Origin: Astrocystis sublimbata
Taxonomy: Eukaryota > Ascomycota > Sordariomycetes > Xylariales > Xylariaceae
NCBI GenBank assembly: GCA_022453515.1
Contig: JAJNNY010000007.1
Span: 434,001 to 498,000, forward strand
Length of the DNA: 64,000 nucleotides
Direction: 5' to 3'
Shown here: piece after piece, positions 25,167-35,770 of the stretch
Position numbering within the stretch: the first letter of the stretch is position 1
How the letters are laid out: the number at the start of each line of letters is the position of its first letter
Translations under genes and position numbers: made by a program
Notes under the pieces: model-generated
Databases searched by the model: none
The model's input: the letters and a program-made list of their open reading frames with translations, nothing else
Told to the model about the DNA's origin: nothing

Positions 25167-26099
25167 CTATGCATCATCCGCCTCACCTAATAGCCGAGCT
25201 ATTAGCACATATACAAATACAACACCACCCATGACCAGAAGCCGGTTACGGCCCAGCCATCCGGTGCCAGCATCTCGTTGCTGAACCACCGTATCAACGA
25301 CAGTTTGTGTCTGACCCCCAATTCCCGTTGTTCCCAGCGCTGGTCCACACGAGGCGCGGATGGCCTCTCCGGTGATTGCGTTGATGGCCTTTTCGTCCAT
25401 CCATCTCCAGTTCTCCTTATCCACCTCGGCCCACTCTGATCGAAATTTGGCCCCTCCATCACCGGCCTTTACATTTCCTTTCTGTGCTGGATTCTTCGCA
25501 TGTGAGCCGCCGCCTGTTGAATTCCACCACCGCGATCTATCGGCATACATCCTGCGCTCCCGAGCTGTGGCTGACACCGAGCCAGTTGTCATCTCCTCCG
25601 ATGTCATGAATGACAACAGGCCGATCAAGATAGTCGAGACCTCCCACGCCGGGTTGAAGGACTTAGGGTGGAAGTCTGAAATAGAAAGACAGAGTCGCGT
25701 TGAGGGCTGGAAACGGCCGGATGGCGTATGCATTCTGATGGCCGGGGGCGCGAAGGGATAGTTGGGAGGGAAGATCAAGGTGCCCCAGTACTGTCCGTTA
25801 TGATAAGGGGTGTCCTCAGGCCCTGTGATGATGTAGTGCCACCTGTGCTTTGTTAGGAAGAAGCGATCGCCAGGAAGAGAAAGGATGTACTGTTTGCACG
25901 TACTCGAGGATGTTGGACTCGGACGGGTGAGCTTTGATGTAGGGTGGCGGGTTTTCCGATATGGTCTTGTATTCGCGCGCCAGCTGTATCAGACAGTGTT
26001 AGCAAATAGAATCTATCTATACAACACTGCAAGAGAGCAATGCAGGGAGTAGAGAAGTCGGCGAGAGCATACGCGCTTGGTTGCCTGCTTGCTGGCCAT
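25167..26099 (-). CDS. ubc6: Ubiquitin-conjugating enzyme E2, Ubc6 family
   Basis: Tail-anchored E2 of the ER membrane that passes ubiquitin to ER-associated degradation ligases. Exons are 26099-26073 (nine codons, MASKQATKR), 25983-25904 and 25842-25167, giving 260 residues; introns are 89 and 61 nt. The catalytic cysteine is C87 in STRLCLSISDFHP, the same position as in yeast Ubc6. The family-typical segment before it reads TPSGRF, where yeast has TPNGRF, so Asn is replaced by Ser. After the UBC fold (about residues 5-160) comes a hydrophilic linker and a C-terminal hydrophobic helix (about 236-255) ending in LLGEADDA, fitting a tail anchor. The gene is divergent from Sam50, with 672 bp between the start codons. 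Confidence 0.95.
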
Positions 26100-26771
26100 G
26101 GCACTTGATTCTCTGGGCTTTGTCGAGGCTGTGTTCACAATGTGTCACAATGCGGATGAGATCTGTCCCCTGGGGGTCAGGCGAGCGAACGAAGAGCTGC
26201 AGCAGCGCGGCTATATCGGATCAAAAAGATTGCACGGGGAGGAGAGCTGGGTGGATGATGGTGATGTCGAATATTGTATGGCTGCGGGAGTTAACAGGTA
26301 GTAGATGGTGATAAGAGGGGAGTCTCGTGACGTGTATGCGTAGTGAAAGTAGGTAGAGTGAGAGAGTGTGCAGTTGGGTCCATTTGAAATGGCAGTACGC
26401 ATTAGGTAAGGTAGGCAGGCATAGGTAAGGCTACATTAACCCCTGTCATGGCCCTTGTCAGGGTGGATCCAACGTTATTTGAGGGGTCCTTGTCATCAAA
26501 GATCCACTCAACAATGCGTGCGACAAGTGCAAGCTAGCTATATTAGGTACTTAACTCAAATGTGAGGGATCCATTAGGTTAGGTATCTACTTAGGTACAT
26601 ACATGTAAGCTTTGCTTAGATAGGTACCTCTGTAGGTAGATGCCTACCTTGGTACTGTTGTCAAGCGATCCACTAGTTGATTTAGGCTTGCTAACAACAT
26701 TTTGGGCAGGCGATCTTGAGCAGCAACAATCTACATAAGTCGGGGCATACAGACCCCTCCATAAGCTGCCA
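26100..26771. promoter_or_regulatory. Divergent promoter region of Ubc6 and Sam50 genes
   Basis: The 672 bp between the two start codons must contain both promoters. It has a dense block of TACCTA/TAGGTA motifs (about 26578-26653). I see no clear TATA box close to either start. Confidence 0.55.
26575..26655. repeat. TAGGTA/TACCTA motif cluster
   Basis: Within about 80 bp there are repeated TTAGGTA, TTAGGTACAT, ATAGGTACC, TGTAGGTAG and GCCTACCTT strings on both strands, forming partly palindromic sequence. The block lies 115-200 bp upstream of the Sam50 ATG. Confidence 0.6.
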
Positions 26772-28526
26772 ATGGCTCGGTCTTCCCCTTCCGGAGACGA
26801 CGATGTAAGCTTTGGCATACTTCCCTACCCGTCATCTTGATCGGCTGTCCATGGTCTGCAAATCTGACCACCTTTCCAGGTCTTCCAGAGCTTGCTCAAG
26901 AGAGAGGCCAGCTCCGTCGAGCAGCGAGCAGCCCCGGGGACAACGCACCTCCACGAGACTGAATCCGAACAACGAATGGGCCAGTTGGTTAGCATATCTT
27001 GATGAGCGATTCTCCGGCTCGCACTTGCTAAGCGACTCTACAGCTCTCGCAGAACCAAACCTTACCCGTCACCGTCTCATCCATCCAGATCCACGGCGCA
27101 AAGAATACCCGCAAATCGTTCCTCGATCCTCTCTTCCAGCCCTTGGTAGAGAACAGTCAGGATGCTCATTATACCCTGGCCGACCTCTTGAAAGAGGTTG
27201 GCAGTACTGTCACAACACTAGATAAGTTCGGTATGGACACGATGGCAGCGGACTTCTCGACAGCAGACTGATGCTGACCGCTTGTTCCAAGACATATTTC
27301 ACCCAGGAATTGTCGTGCATCTCGCTCAGCCTCCCCATCTTGATCCGTCCACCTCTCCGTCCGATCTTGACGTTTCCCTTCGAGTGCGAGAGAAAGGTCG
27401 GCTGATGCTGAAAACCGGCACGGACTTGGGTAACACAGAAGGTTCCGCCTACGGAACGATGTTCTTGCGGAACATCTTCGGCGGAGCCGAAGTATTGTCC
27501 GTAAACGCATCTGCAGGCACGAGAACCCGGTCTGCATACAGCGCCGAATTCACCACACCAATAAAAAGCAACCCCAACTTGAGGCTCAGCATAGATGGGC
27601 TTGCCAGTAGCACTCACAAGCCCTGGGCGAGCCACGAGGAGCTCCTCAAGGGAGCTGGGCTCAGACTGAACTGGGCCAAGGACAACGGCGACCGTTTCCA
27701 AGTTGGCTATTCCAATACCTGGAGGCAGTTGACAGGTCTAGCCGCCACAGCAAGTCCTACTGTACGCGGCGATGCCGGAGACTCGGTCAAGAGCGCGATA
27801 TCATACATGTTTCAACGCGAGCGAAGAGACAACCCCCAGCTGCCGCAGAGCGGTTACATGATGAAAACGTCCGCTGAGCTAGCTGGATGGGGTGCGCTGG
27901 GAGGAGATATCGGCTTCTCAAAAAGCGAAATGGAGATTGCCGGCGCCGTGCCGATCCCCATACCAGGGTTAGCAGGACCATCTGGTGTGTCAATTGGGTG
28001 TGGGCTCCGAGCTGGAATGCTTTATCCTTTACCCCTGTCCTTCGGCTTCAGTGGGGCCTCGCCAAGTCGGCTGAACGACCGATTTACTCTAGGAGGACCC
28101 ACAGACGTCCGCGGCTTTTCTCTAGCTGGCCTAGGCCCAAGAGACGGCAGCGATGCACTTGGAGGTGATGTTTTCGCTGCTGGCAGCGTGAATATGCTCT
28201 TCCCGTTGCCCAAGGTCGGCGCTGACTCCCCTTTTCGATTCCAACTATTTGCCAATGGCGGCAGGTCGGTAGCGATGAGGAACAAAAAAAAACAAAACGA
28301 TACCGTTTCTGGACAGCGCATGACCGCCAACTCGGTATGGAACGGCATGTTCTCTGCTACCAAGGAGGTTGGCAATGGCTTGCCCAGTATCTCTGCCGGG
28401 TTTGGCCTCGTCTACGCGCATCCTGTTGCACGATTCGAGCTCAACTTCAGCTTACCACTCGTCATGCGTTTGGGGGAGGAGAGTAGAAAAGGCTTACAAG
28501 TTGGTGTTGGCATCAACTTCCTGTGA
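26772..28526 (+). CDS. sam50: Sam50, mitochondrial outer-membrane beta-barrel assembly protein
   Basis: Core of the SAM/TOB complex, an Omp85-family barrel that inserts beta-barrel proteins into the mitochondrial outer membrane. Exons are 26772-26804, 26880-26987, 27044-27230 and 27292-28526, for 520 residues; introns are 75, 56 and 61 nt. The start is MARSSPSGDDD, and the small first exons are joined by standard signals. A single POTRA-like domain spans about residues 50-115 (VTVSSIQIHGAKNTRKSF...). Beta strands follow to the C-terminus. The Omp85 loop motif appears as DVRGF in FTLGGPTDVRGFSLAGLGPR. The C-terminal strand GLQVGVGINFL is a good beta-signal. A short lysine-rich stretch (NKKKQND) sits in a loop near residue 440. 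Length and order match fungal Sam50. Essential in yeast by family knowledge. Confidence 0.96.
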
Positions 28527-29416
28527 CATTGTCTGAACAATACCCCTGCAACCCTATACGGCGACTGCGAACTGTAAGTGCTGTAAGTATATAGATTTAT
28601 GATACGTAGATAGATAAAGCCAGCCAATCACCGCCTCTTAAACCTAAACTCTTCTTCTTGATTATCATGATACCAGATCAATGTCACTTTGTTTTATAGC
28701 ACACAGTATCATGTTTCGATGTCCGCCAGACCTGGAAGCCGCTGCTGATGATTTCATGTAAAACTCGCCAATGCTCGAAGTGGATTGGAAATCCATCCAA
28801 GGAGAGGCTGAACTTTGAAGACAATTCATGTTGCTACCTGCATGTACCTCTGTAAGTACCTGTTAGGTATTGGATGCTCACCTGGGGGCCTGGGTGCCTG
28901 GTGATGTCTGGCTGATGGGTGTCACTGCCGAAGAACGCGCTAGCAAATCCGTGTGAGCCAAGATCTACAGGTCCCGGTAGCGTCCCTGTCCTGGGGGCTC
29001 CGCGGGTTCCAGCTGGGGTCTGACATGGGTCCAAGTTGATTAAATCCGCAAGTGCAACAACCTAAAACCGGTAGACTATAGGGCGCTTGTAGCTGTCTGA
29101 TGGCCAATTACCTTAGGAAGATAGTCTTACCACAACAACTTCCCGTAAGGGAGATAAAGGATGTCCGTTTCGCAATAAATCCGATTGCTGTTATAGGGTG
29201 ATACGCCGCATGGAATGCAATAGACGTCGGTCCGCAATGGAACCGGGTTTATCTCCGTTCTACGAGCTGGGTGGCAATTTGGCTATATATAAGTGACGTT
29301 GAGGGCCGTCTATTTGAGACATCTGGAGCTGGACAACGTAGCTAAAATACATTCCATCACATCACACACAAACCACTACAAAGTTCTTACCTCGAACACA
29401 AACCAAACTCACCAAG
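28527..29416. other. Spacer upstream of the aldo-keto reductase
   Basis: Downstream region of Sam50 and promoter of the aldo-keto reductase. Only the TATA-like element at 29284-29293 stands out; open frames are short. Confidence 0.6.
29284..29293 (+). promoter_or_regulatory. TATA box of the aldo-keto reductase gene
   Basis: TATATATAAG, 124 bp before the ATG at 29417, the usual distance in filamentous fungi. The leader between them is pyrimidine- and CA-rich. Confidence 0.6.
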
Positions 29417-30706
29417 ATGCCTCAAATTCTCGGTAAAGAAGTTGGGCCTATCGGCTTCGGTCTTATGGGGTTCACCTGGCGAGCATCTCCTTGTCCCCAG
29501 CAGCAAGCTTTTGAGACGATGCGGGCTGCGCTCAAGAACGGAAGTAAGTATCCCAGCTGGTTGCCACAAACTTGCGGTTTATTATAATCGACTCCGACCA
29601 TCATTTCCTCCTCTCTCCGGCCCTTCATGACGAAATTTTACTAACGTGACACCAGGCAACCTCTGGAATGGGGGGGAATTCTATGGGCCACCGGAGTACA
29701 ACAGCTTGGGTAAATGAAAACGGAAATCAGTCACGCAGCAAGATTATGTGTCTGACAACCCATATAGTGCTCCTGGAGAGATACTTTGAGAGATACCCCG
29801 AGGATGCCGATAAGGTAGTCATTTGCATTAAGGGCGGAATCAACCCGGCAACCCATATGCCCGACGGATCTCCAGAGAACACGCGGAGGTCCCTGGACTC
29901 AATCATTGCGCAGTTGAAGGGACGGAAGAAGCTCGACTTGTTCGAGTTTGCCAGACGGGATCCGACCATCCCCTTCGAAGAGACCCTCAAGTTGATCCAG
30001 AAGGAGTACATCGATACTGGGAAGCTAGGAGGCATATCCCTCTCGGAGGTGCGCGCCGAGACGATTCACGAGGCAGCGAAACATTCGAAAGTAGAGGCTG
30101 TGGAGGTCGAGCTTTCGCTGTATGTTATCTATTGCAGATCCAAGCACAAGTGGTTTCAGCTACATCAGCTAACGTCTGCCGCTGACAGGTTCTCTCCGGA
30201 TATCCTCACCAACGGTGTTGCGGCTGCCTGTGCGCAATACAATATCCCTGTCGTGGCCGTAAGTCATCATCCCAAACAACCGGAATATATATCAGTATTA
30301 ATGTTGGATGCAATAGTACTCGCCTATCGGTAGGGGCATGCTGACAGGCAAGCTGAAGTCACCCAACGATGTTCAGGATGTGGTCTTCAAGTCCTTCAAA
30401 TTCCCGCGCTTCCAGCCTGGTAATTTCGAAGCGAACCTGCGACTGGTGGAGCAGGTTGAGGAGCTCGCAAAGACGAAGGGCTGCACCCCTGCGCAGCTTG
30501 CTATCAATTGGACGGTTGCGCTCTCGAAACGTGCGGGAATGCCTACGATACTCCCCATTCCGGGATCTACTACGGTAGAGAGAGTGGATGAGAACAGCAA
30601 GGTCGTGGACATCACGGACGGTGAAATGTCGCGGATTGATGCTGTCTTGGCAGACTTTCAAACAGCTGGAGGGCGTTACCCTGAGGCCGCACCTGTTGAG
30701 ACGTAA
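29417..30706 (+). CDS. Aldo-keto reductase, pyridoxal reductase-like (AKR8 type)
   Basis: NADPH-dependent reductase related to fission-yeast pyridoxal reductase, which interconverts pyridoxal and pyridoxine. Five exons: 29417-29543, 29656-29709, 29768-30119, 30189-30258 and 30317-30706, for 330 residues. Introns are 112, 58, 69 and 58 nt; each restores family sequence, for example SNLWNGGEFYG, ELSLFSPDIL and PVVAYSPIGRGML. The catalytic Tyr is Y52 and Lys K82 (ICIKGG). Asn47 stands where most AKRs have the tetrad Asp, and the catalytic-His region reads FEFARRDP without the usual His, as in this subfamily. The cofactor-binding end LPIPGSTTVERVDEN is present. Cytosolic by absence of targeting signals. 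The substrate could be another small aldehyde. Confidence 0.93.
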
Positions 30707-31395
30707 GCCTGCAGTCCTGTAGAGTATGGCCCTCAAGAAGTCATGATGGATAAGAAGTATGGCAGAGAGAAAGAATACTGTAGAGTTATGTAGAAGCAAT
30801 GAACTGGCCTTATTGAAAGCGCTCTTGAGGTACTTATGTGGGAAGGGTGGCTAAGCGTTAATGGAAATGCAAGCACTGTAGAGTTAGCATCATAAGCAAA
30901 CGGTTCTGCTCTGGAACAAACCTCAAATCTACTTCTGGTATTACCTACATATGCACCTACCTGGTCACAACCAATAAAGACTTACATATATGTATGTATA
31001 CGCCGATATTTAGTATCAATTTAGGAGTTTCATTCTAAGCTGAATATTGCGGGATAAGGCATGCCCTACGGACCCCGTGGGGATCCTTGGATGAATATTG
31101 CTGGCACAGTCTTACCCAGAGATTCTCATTGTTCAGACACCTCGATACCTTGTTTTTCTATAAGCTGAAGTTTGTAAGGCTGTCTAGACAAGTATACCTA
31201 CCTCTAAGTAGACACCTTACCTTATGTACCAGGCAGATGACAGTGTTGCTCATTGTGGCTTGACATTGGTGTTGAGGCCTTCTAATGACAGGCGAGACAG
31301 AAGGTTACAGGGAGGGTTAGTCTGGCATCTGGTTCTCCAATGACCAACGCAAGTGCCGTTGCTGATGAGGTCACCGCAATTCGCGTGTTTGCCGT

Positions 31396-31411
31396 CCCCC
31401 CCCCCCCCCCC
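31396..31411. repeat. Poly-C tract
   Basis: Sixteen consecutive C residues in the spacer. Likely length-variable and a weak point for assembly. Confidence 0.85.
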
Positions 31412-32505
31412 GGACTGCAAGCAGACAGCTGCCGACCCACGTCGCAATTAGACCTCAATTGCTTGATGCGATCGATACAGAACGATATAATCCCACAATC
31501 AGCTGGGTGTGTGCCTGCTCGCGCTCTCGTTGTTTTTTCTGCATTCGGCGGTAGCAAAGGTACGAGCCAGTGGGGGAGACTTAATTGAGCTAAATTAAGA
31601 AAGAAAGTTTGCTGTCTGTATTCTGTAAGCGTATTTTGGGGACCTTGTCTCCATTGAAAACAATAAAACAATTTTTTTTATTCCTTGTCCCTCTCCGCTC
31701 CTTCGGACCTGAGAGTTGTGGATAGGTACATGTAGGCCCCGCACACTGCGAGATGCAACACCATGTATCTCTAAGATCCCAAACAAAGTACCTGCCTTCT
31801 AGGTAGTTCATCTATCCGCGTATGCATTGTTGCATCTTACTTGGGATTACCTACATCCATCTAGGTAGGCAGTGTGGAAGTCTGCACACAGATATTCCTT
31901 GCTCACAGGATACCTATCTCTAGTCTCTGTGCCTATACCAACCAAGGTGCCTCTGTAGGGAGGTACCTGACCTATGACCTCAACCAACCGACTGCAGTCC
32001 CGTCTCCTCGTGCAGCACCTTGCTACCAGTCAGGTACATGCCCTACTAGGTACTGCAGCTGTACGTGTACGTATCCCCGACTCCGGCCGAGCATCGCGCA
32101 GTGGCCGCAGGACTCTTGAAGCATAACTTGGAAGTCTTCCAACCTACCTACATGTAGGTATCTACCGTACCTGATACCTAGGCTAGATACTTAGACGTGG
32201 GTGGTTTGGAGCTCAGGCACATATGTCTGCAAGTGCTGAAAAGCAGGAACTCTAGTATGTGTATGCATGAAGCTATATTGGCAACTTCAAGGTTGAAGAG
32301 GGTGAACCTTAGCGGACCACGGTCAGGTACCCATGTACCTTATACATTATTCTTCTGTTTAGGACCCTGTCATGCCTGTCCCCAGATGACAGATGAAGTT
32401 CCCAAAGCCAATATCCCCCCCACTATTCTCGGCCAGCTACTACAGGCAGGGTTCCAACCTAGTCGGCCAGTTTGACTTGCTCAATCTATTCAAACACCAT
32501 CCTAT

Positions 32506-32549
32506 CCCCATCTCCATCTCCATCTATCCCCATCCCCATCTCCATCTCC
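32506..32549. repeat. CCATCT/CCATCCC simple repeat
   Basis: Imperfect tandem CCATCT and CCATCC units in the pyrimidine-rich leader region of the long BTB-like gene. Confidence 0.75.
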
Positions 32550-33301
32550 GTTCCTCTACCTCCCTCCTCCTCCGACCTCACCTCATCGCAACGACTCAAC
32601 AACCTGTCCCAGTGTGGCTAAGCACACACTGGCATTCGGAAGTCGGTCGTCCTACTACTCGCCCATCACTACCACCCGCGCCGCAGCCATCAGCGGCCAC
32701 TTCTTGCAGATTTACATACCACACTCATTCTCCCAATATTTTCATCATTACCTTGCCTCCTAGCTACTAGGAGTCTTTACTCGCTTGCGTGCCCTTCATA
32801 CACCCGCGCACCACGAACCATTAGTTGTTGTTGCCTGCTCTCTGGCTTCCTCGAACGGCACTCTTCTTCAACTAGGCTGCATCGCGTAGGTCTCGACTGG
32901 GCATGGTGCACCCATTGCTCAAGACTCCATTGAGCTCGGGCTGAGTCGCCAGCTCCAGATCCTGGTCCACGATCCGCCCGTCTACGGTCCGCGGTCATAT
33001 CACCATCGAGCTACCGGTCCCTGATCGCTTCCAGCGTCATCCTCGCCTCTGCCGCGCGCCGGACCAGGTGCTGAGCACAATCATCGCCTGTAATTCTGCC
33101 CGCAATTTGAGTTATTGTTACTTCCATCGCCTTTTTTCTTTCTTTTCTTGGTTCTGATCATATTTTCCATGCTAGCTTCGCAGGAGCTCGTCGAGTAGGC
33201 AGTCAGCAGGAAGCCTTACTTCCACCACGAACGCCCGTCTCTCGGTCGTCTCGTCCCTCGGAGGCGCTGACGACGAGGCACACGCCCACACAGTTGCAGC
33301 C

Positions 33302-35770
33302 ATGGCACCACCTACCGCGGCTCAGCCCACGGCCGCACAATATGCCTCCGGTCCTGCAAACAAGTCCTCGGCGCCCACGTCCGCCCAAGCCAACGCCCGA
33401 CAACGGGTGGTCCCGGCTATTCCCCTCACCTACATGAACAAGCTATCCAACAGCACCAGAAATGCCGCCGGGAAGGCGCCCGCCAAGCACACGCCGACTG
33501 TCTCGACCTCGTCCAATGGGTTGCCTGCTTCTTCCCTTGAGGCTGCCCTCATCTCCCACGATCGGCTGCCTTCGTCCAAGAGCTCAAAGGATAAAGGCAA
33601 AGGCCAGCACACCGAGAAGCCCGCCCCTGTTGTCGCGTCTCCTGCTGGATCCGAGCAACCGCAAGCGTCTCCCTTGCCCGCAAATGGAGTTGGTCACCCC
33701 GATATCGACCCAGAGACTCGGGATAACTACGAAGTTAGAGCGGGAGAGACTCGAGGTATGTCTTGCCCCAATTGCTTGCCTACGCAGCCCCCAACTGATC
33801 GGCCTTTCCACTCACACTCGGCAGGCCCAAATGGTGACGCGCCGCATTACTCCCAACCCCATTCAGCGACTTCTAGCACAATACCCGACTTCATGCCCTC
33901 ATTCCAGACCCCTTCCTACCCCTTACAGCACGCGCAGCATGTAGTAGACCGGCATCACCAACCTGCTGGCTTCCGTGGTCCGCCACCGCACCCTATGCAA
34001 TACCAGCACACTCATCAAGTGAGTAGTGGAGGCGGTATCATGTTCGGTGGCTACGAATCGCATACACCATCTCCCGCACCCCATCTTCATCCTTTCATGC
34101 CACCTCCACATTCCCATATGAACGGTGATAACCGTGGTATGCCACCCAACAGCCACCACCATGCACTGTCGAATGGTAATGGCTTCCCTGCACCCATCAA
34201 TACCCAGTTTCCTGGGGAGATGGTGCGTATGCCGGCTTTGAATGGGTATGGGGGTAGAACGGTACCGGTACCTACACCTCCCGGGCACTTCGACGCACCC
34301 CCTCCCAGTGCAGGTCGCTACGGACCACCAACACCGCATAGTTTTCACGGTTCTCATACGTCTGGCGAGCCGAATGGGGTGGAGAATGCCAACCTTCCTT
34401 ACCCAGCTAACGGTTCGTTTGCTCATCCACCGCCCCATGAGCACCCAGCTGCTCATCCACCACCCCCGGGCGCATTCCCGCCGTTTATGCATCTACAGCC
34501 AGGTGTTAGACCGTTCAGCGCAACCACCGAGGATGATGTCATGGAGGGTATCCGATATACTCAGAGTTTGTTCGACAATAGAGAACTTGCCGACTGTTTG
34601 CTTGAAATTACTTCAATCAAGGAGCGGCATCGTCCTATCAAAGTGACCGGACATTCGGCCATTCTAGCTCGAAGTCCTGCGCTGAAGCAGCTCATAGTGT
34701 CTGCTTGTGCCAATGACCAGGGCTTCCGCACCGTCAAAGTGGAGCTCGAGGATCCATACTTGGTCTTAGAAGCATCTTATATGGTAGTCCAGCGTTTGTA
34801 TCAGTTCCCACTGTTGCAACTTCCCGCGGTCATGGGTCCTGCTGCCAATGGGATGGGATTCGCAGGCAAGCCGACCGATCGGTACAACTTCTGCTTAGGC
34901 TATGCTGCTGCGGGCTACCATCTCGGTATGAAGGACGTACTCATCCGGGGCTTGGAGTGTGCCGCCAATTGCGTTGATTGGGAGACTGTGGAGTTGGGCC
35001 TGGGTTTTGTGATGGAGAAAACCATTCAGCGTCATAACTCTGAACACGAGGAAGCCATGTTATCTACGGCCTTGGAGTTTGGGTACGGCGAAGAGACGGG
35101 AATTTTGCACTCGGCCGTCATGAACTTTTTGATCAGCGAGTTCCCCGCGAATTTTGAACTTGACACATCAGTTCTAGATGTCCCACAGATCGCGAGAATC
35201 CCGACTATCACCCTCAGTGACGGGGTGCCCACTATTGCTAGAGGCACAACTATACGCCAGCCCCCCAAACAAAAACAGACTCAGAATCGTCTATCTACCA
35301 TCAAGTTCGGCGATCTTCCTGCCGCATACCCAGATGACGCAAGTCTGTCACCTCGTGAGCCTTCCAAATACGCCGTTGTCTTGTCACGCATCCTGCTCAA
35401 CTTGCCATTCGATGAGCTGTGCCAGGTCTTGACATCCAACAGCAACGGTGTTTCCGGTTGGAACACAGCCCAAGATCGATACCACGCGGTAGTCTCCGTC
35501 GTGAATGAGCGAGAAGCAAGGCGTCATCGCGCTGTAGAAGCTGTCCGCTCCGGGGCTGTCTCTAATGCTCGCGAGATTCAGTCTCGTCTGTCCACACCTC
35601 ATCGGTATACAACTGCCGAACAATGGGATGTTTTGAACTGGGAAGAACATGTCATCCGTGACGAAACACCAAGAATTGTACGAAGATGGGTCCCTCAATT
35701 TGACGTCGCATCACAGCCGACGCAGCAGCGGGCTCCATCTCCATACGACATCCCAGAATCCTTGGTCTAA
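33302..35770 (+). CDS. Large BTB-like protein with disordered Pro/His-rich N-terminus
   Basis: Function unknown. Two exons are inferred, 33302-33755 and 33825-35770, giving 799 residues. The 69-nt intron has GTATGT, a CTGAT branch-like site and GGCAG, and is a multiple of three without a stop, so the frame is also open when unspliced (822 residues). The first 400 residues are low-complexity: Ala/Ser/Pro, then His- and Pro-rich. A BTB-like core follows at about residues 410-510: SLFDNRELADCLLEI, VTGHSAILARSPALKQLI, then VELEDPYLVLEASYMVVQRLYQFPLLQLP. Next come helical segments resembling the back part of fungal BTB proteins, and a C-terminal conserved stretch with LSRILLNLPFDELCQVL. The ATG is in good context (GCAGCCATGG). 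No membrane segment. Length and a disordered N-terminus suggest a scaffold or nuclear regulator, but this is inference. Confidence 0.87.
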   Translation: MAPPTAAQPTAAQYASGPANKSSAPTSAQANARQRVVPAIPLTYMNKLSNSTRNAAGKAPAKHTPTVSTSSNGLPASSLEAALISHDRLPSSKSSKDKGKGQHTEKPAPVVASPAGSEQPQASPLPANGVGHPDIDPETRDNYEVRAGETRGMSCPNCLPTQPPTDRPFHSHSAGPNGDAPHYSQPHSATSSTIPDFMPSFQTPSYPLQHAQHVVDRHHQPAGFRGPPPHPMQYQHTHQVSSGGGIMFGGYESHTPSPAPHLHPFMPPPHSHMNGDNRGMPPNSHHHALSNGNGFPAPINTQFPGEMVRMPALNGYGGRTVPVPTPPGHFDAPPPSAGRYGPPTPHSFHGSHTSGEPNGVENANLPYPANGSFAHPPPHEHPAAHPPPPGAFPPFMHLQPGVRPFSATTEDDVMEGIRYTQSLFDNRELADCLLEITSIKERHRPIKVTGHSAILARSPALKQLIVSACANDQGFRTVKVELEDPYLVLEASYMVVQRLYQFPLLQLPAVMGPAANGMGFAGKPTDRYNFCLGYAAAGYHLGMKDVLIRGLECAANCVDWETVELGLGFVMEKTIQRHNSEHEEAMLSTALEFGYGEETGILHSAVMNFLISEFPANFELDTSVLDVPQIARIPTITLSDGVPTIARGTTIRQPPKQKQTQNRLSTIKFGDLPAAYPDDASLSPREPSKYAVVLSRILLNLPFDELCQVLTSNSNGVSGWNTAQDRYHAVVSVVNEREARRHRAVEAVRSGAVSNAREIQSRLSTPHRYTTAEQWDVLNWEEHVIRDETPRIVRRWVPQFDVASQPTQQRAPSPYDIPESLV

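Larger units (their letters stand above)
30707..33301. other. Long spacer and 5' leader of the long BTB-like gene
   Basis: Holds many TACCTA/AGGTAGGTA motifs (about 30945-30963, 31197-31222, 31790-31870, 32138-32185), a 16-nt poly-C tract at 31396-31411, and a CCATCT-type repeat at about 32506-32549. The last several hundred bases before 33302 are C+T-rich and probably transcribed leader, perhaps with a leader intron I cannot place. The 129-codon frame at 31282-31671 on the minus strand runs through the poly-C tract and is not credible. Confidence 0.5.

Noticed and set aside
26772..27291. Sam50 start lost or frameshifted
   Set aside because: Three short introns with standard signals link the small exons in phase and give the normal N-terminus and POTRA-like domain.
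31282..31671. 129-codon minus-strand frame
   Set aside because: It reads through a 16-nt poly-C tract as poly-Gly and has no protein-like conservation signal.
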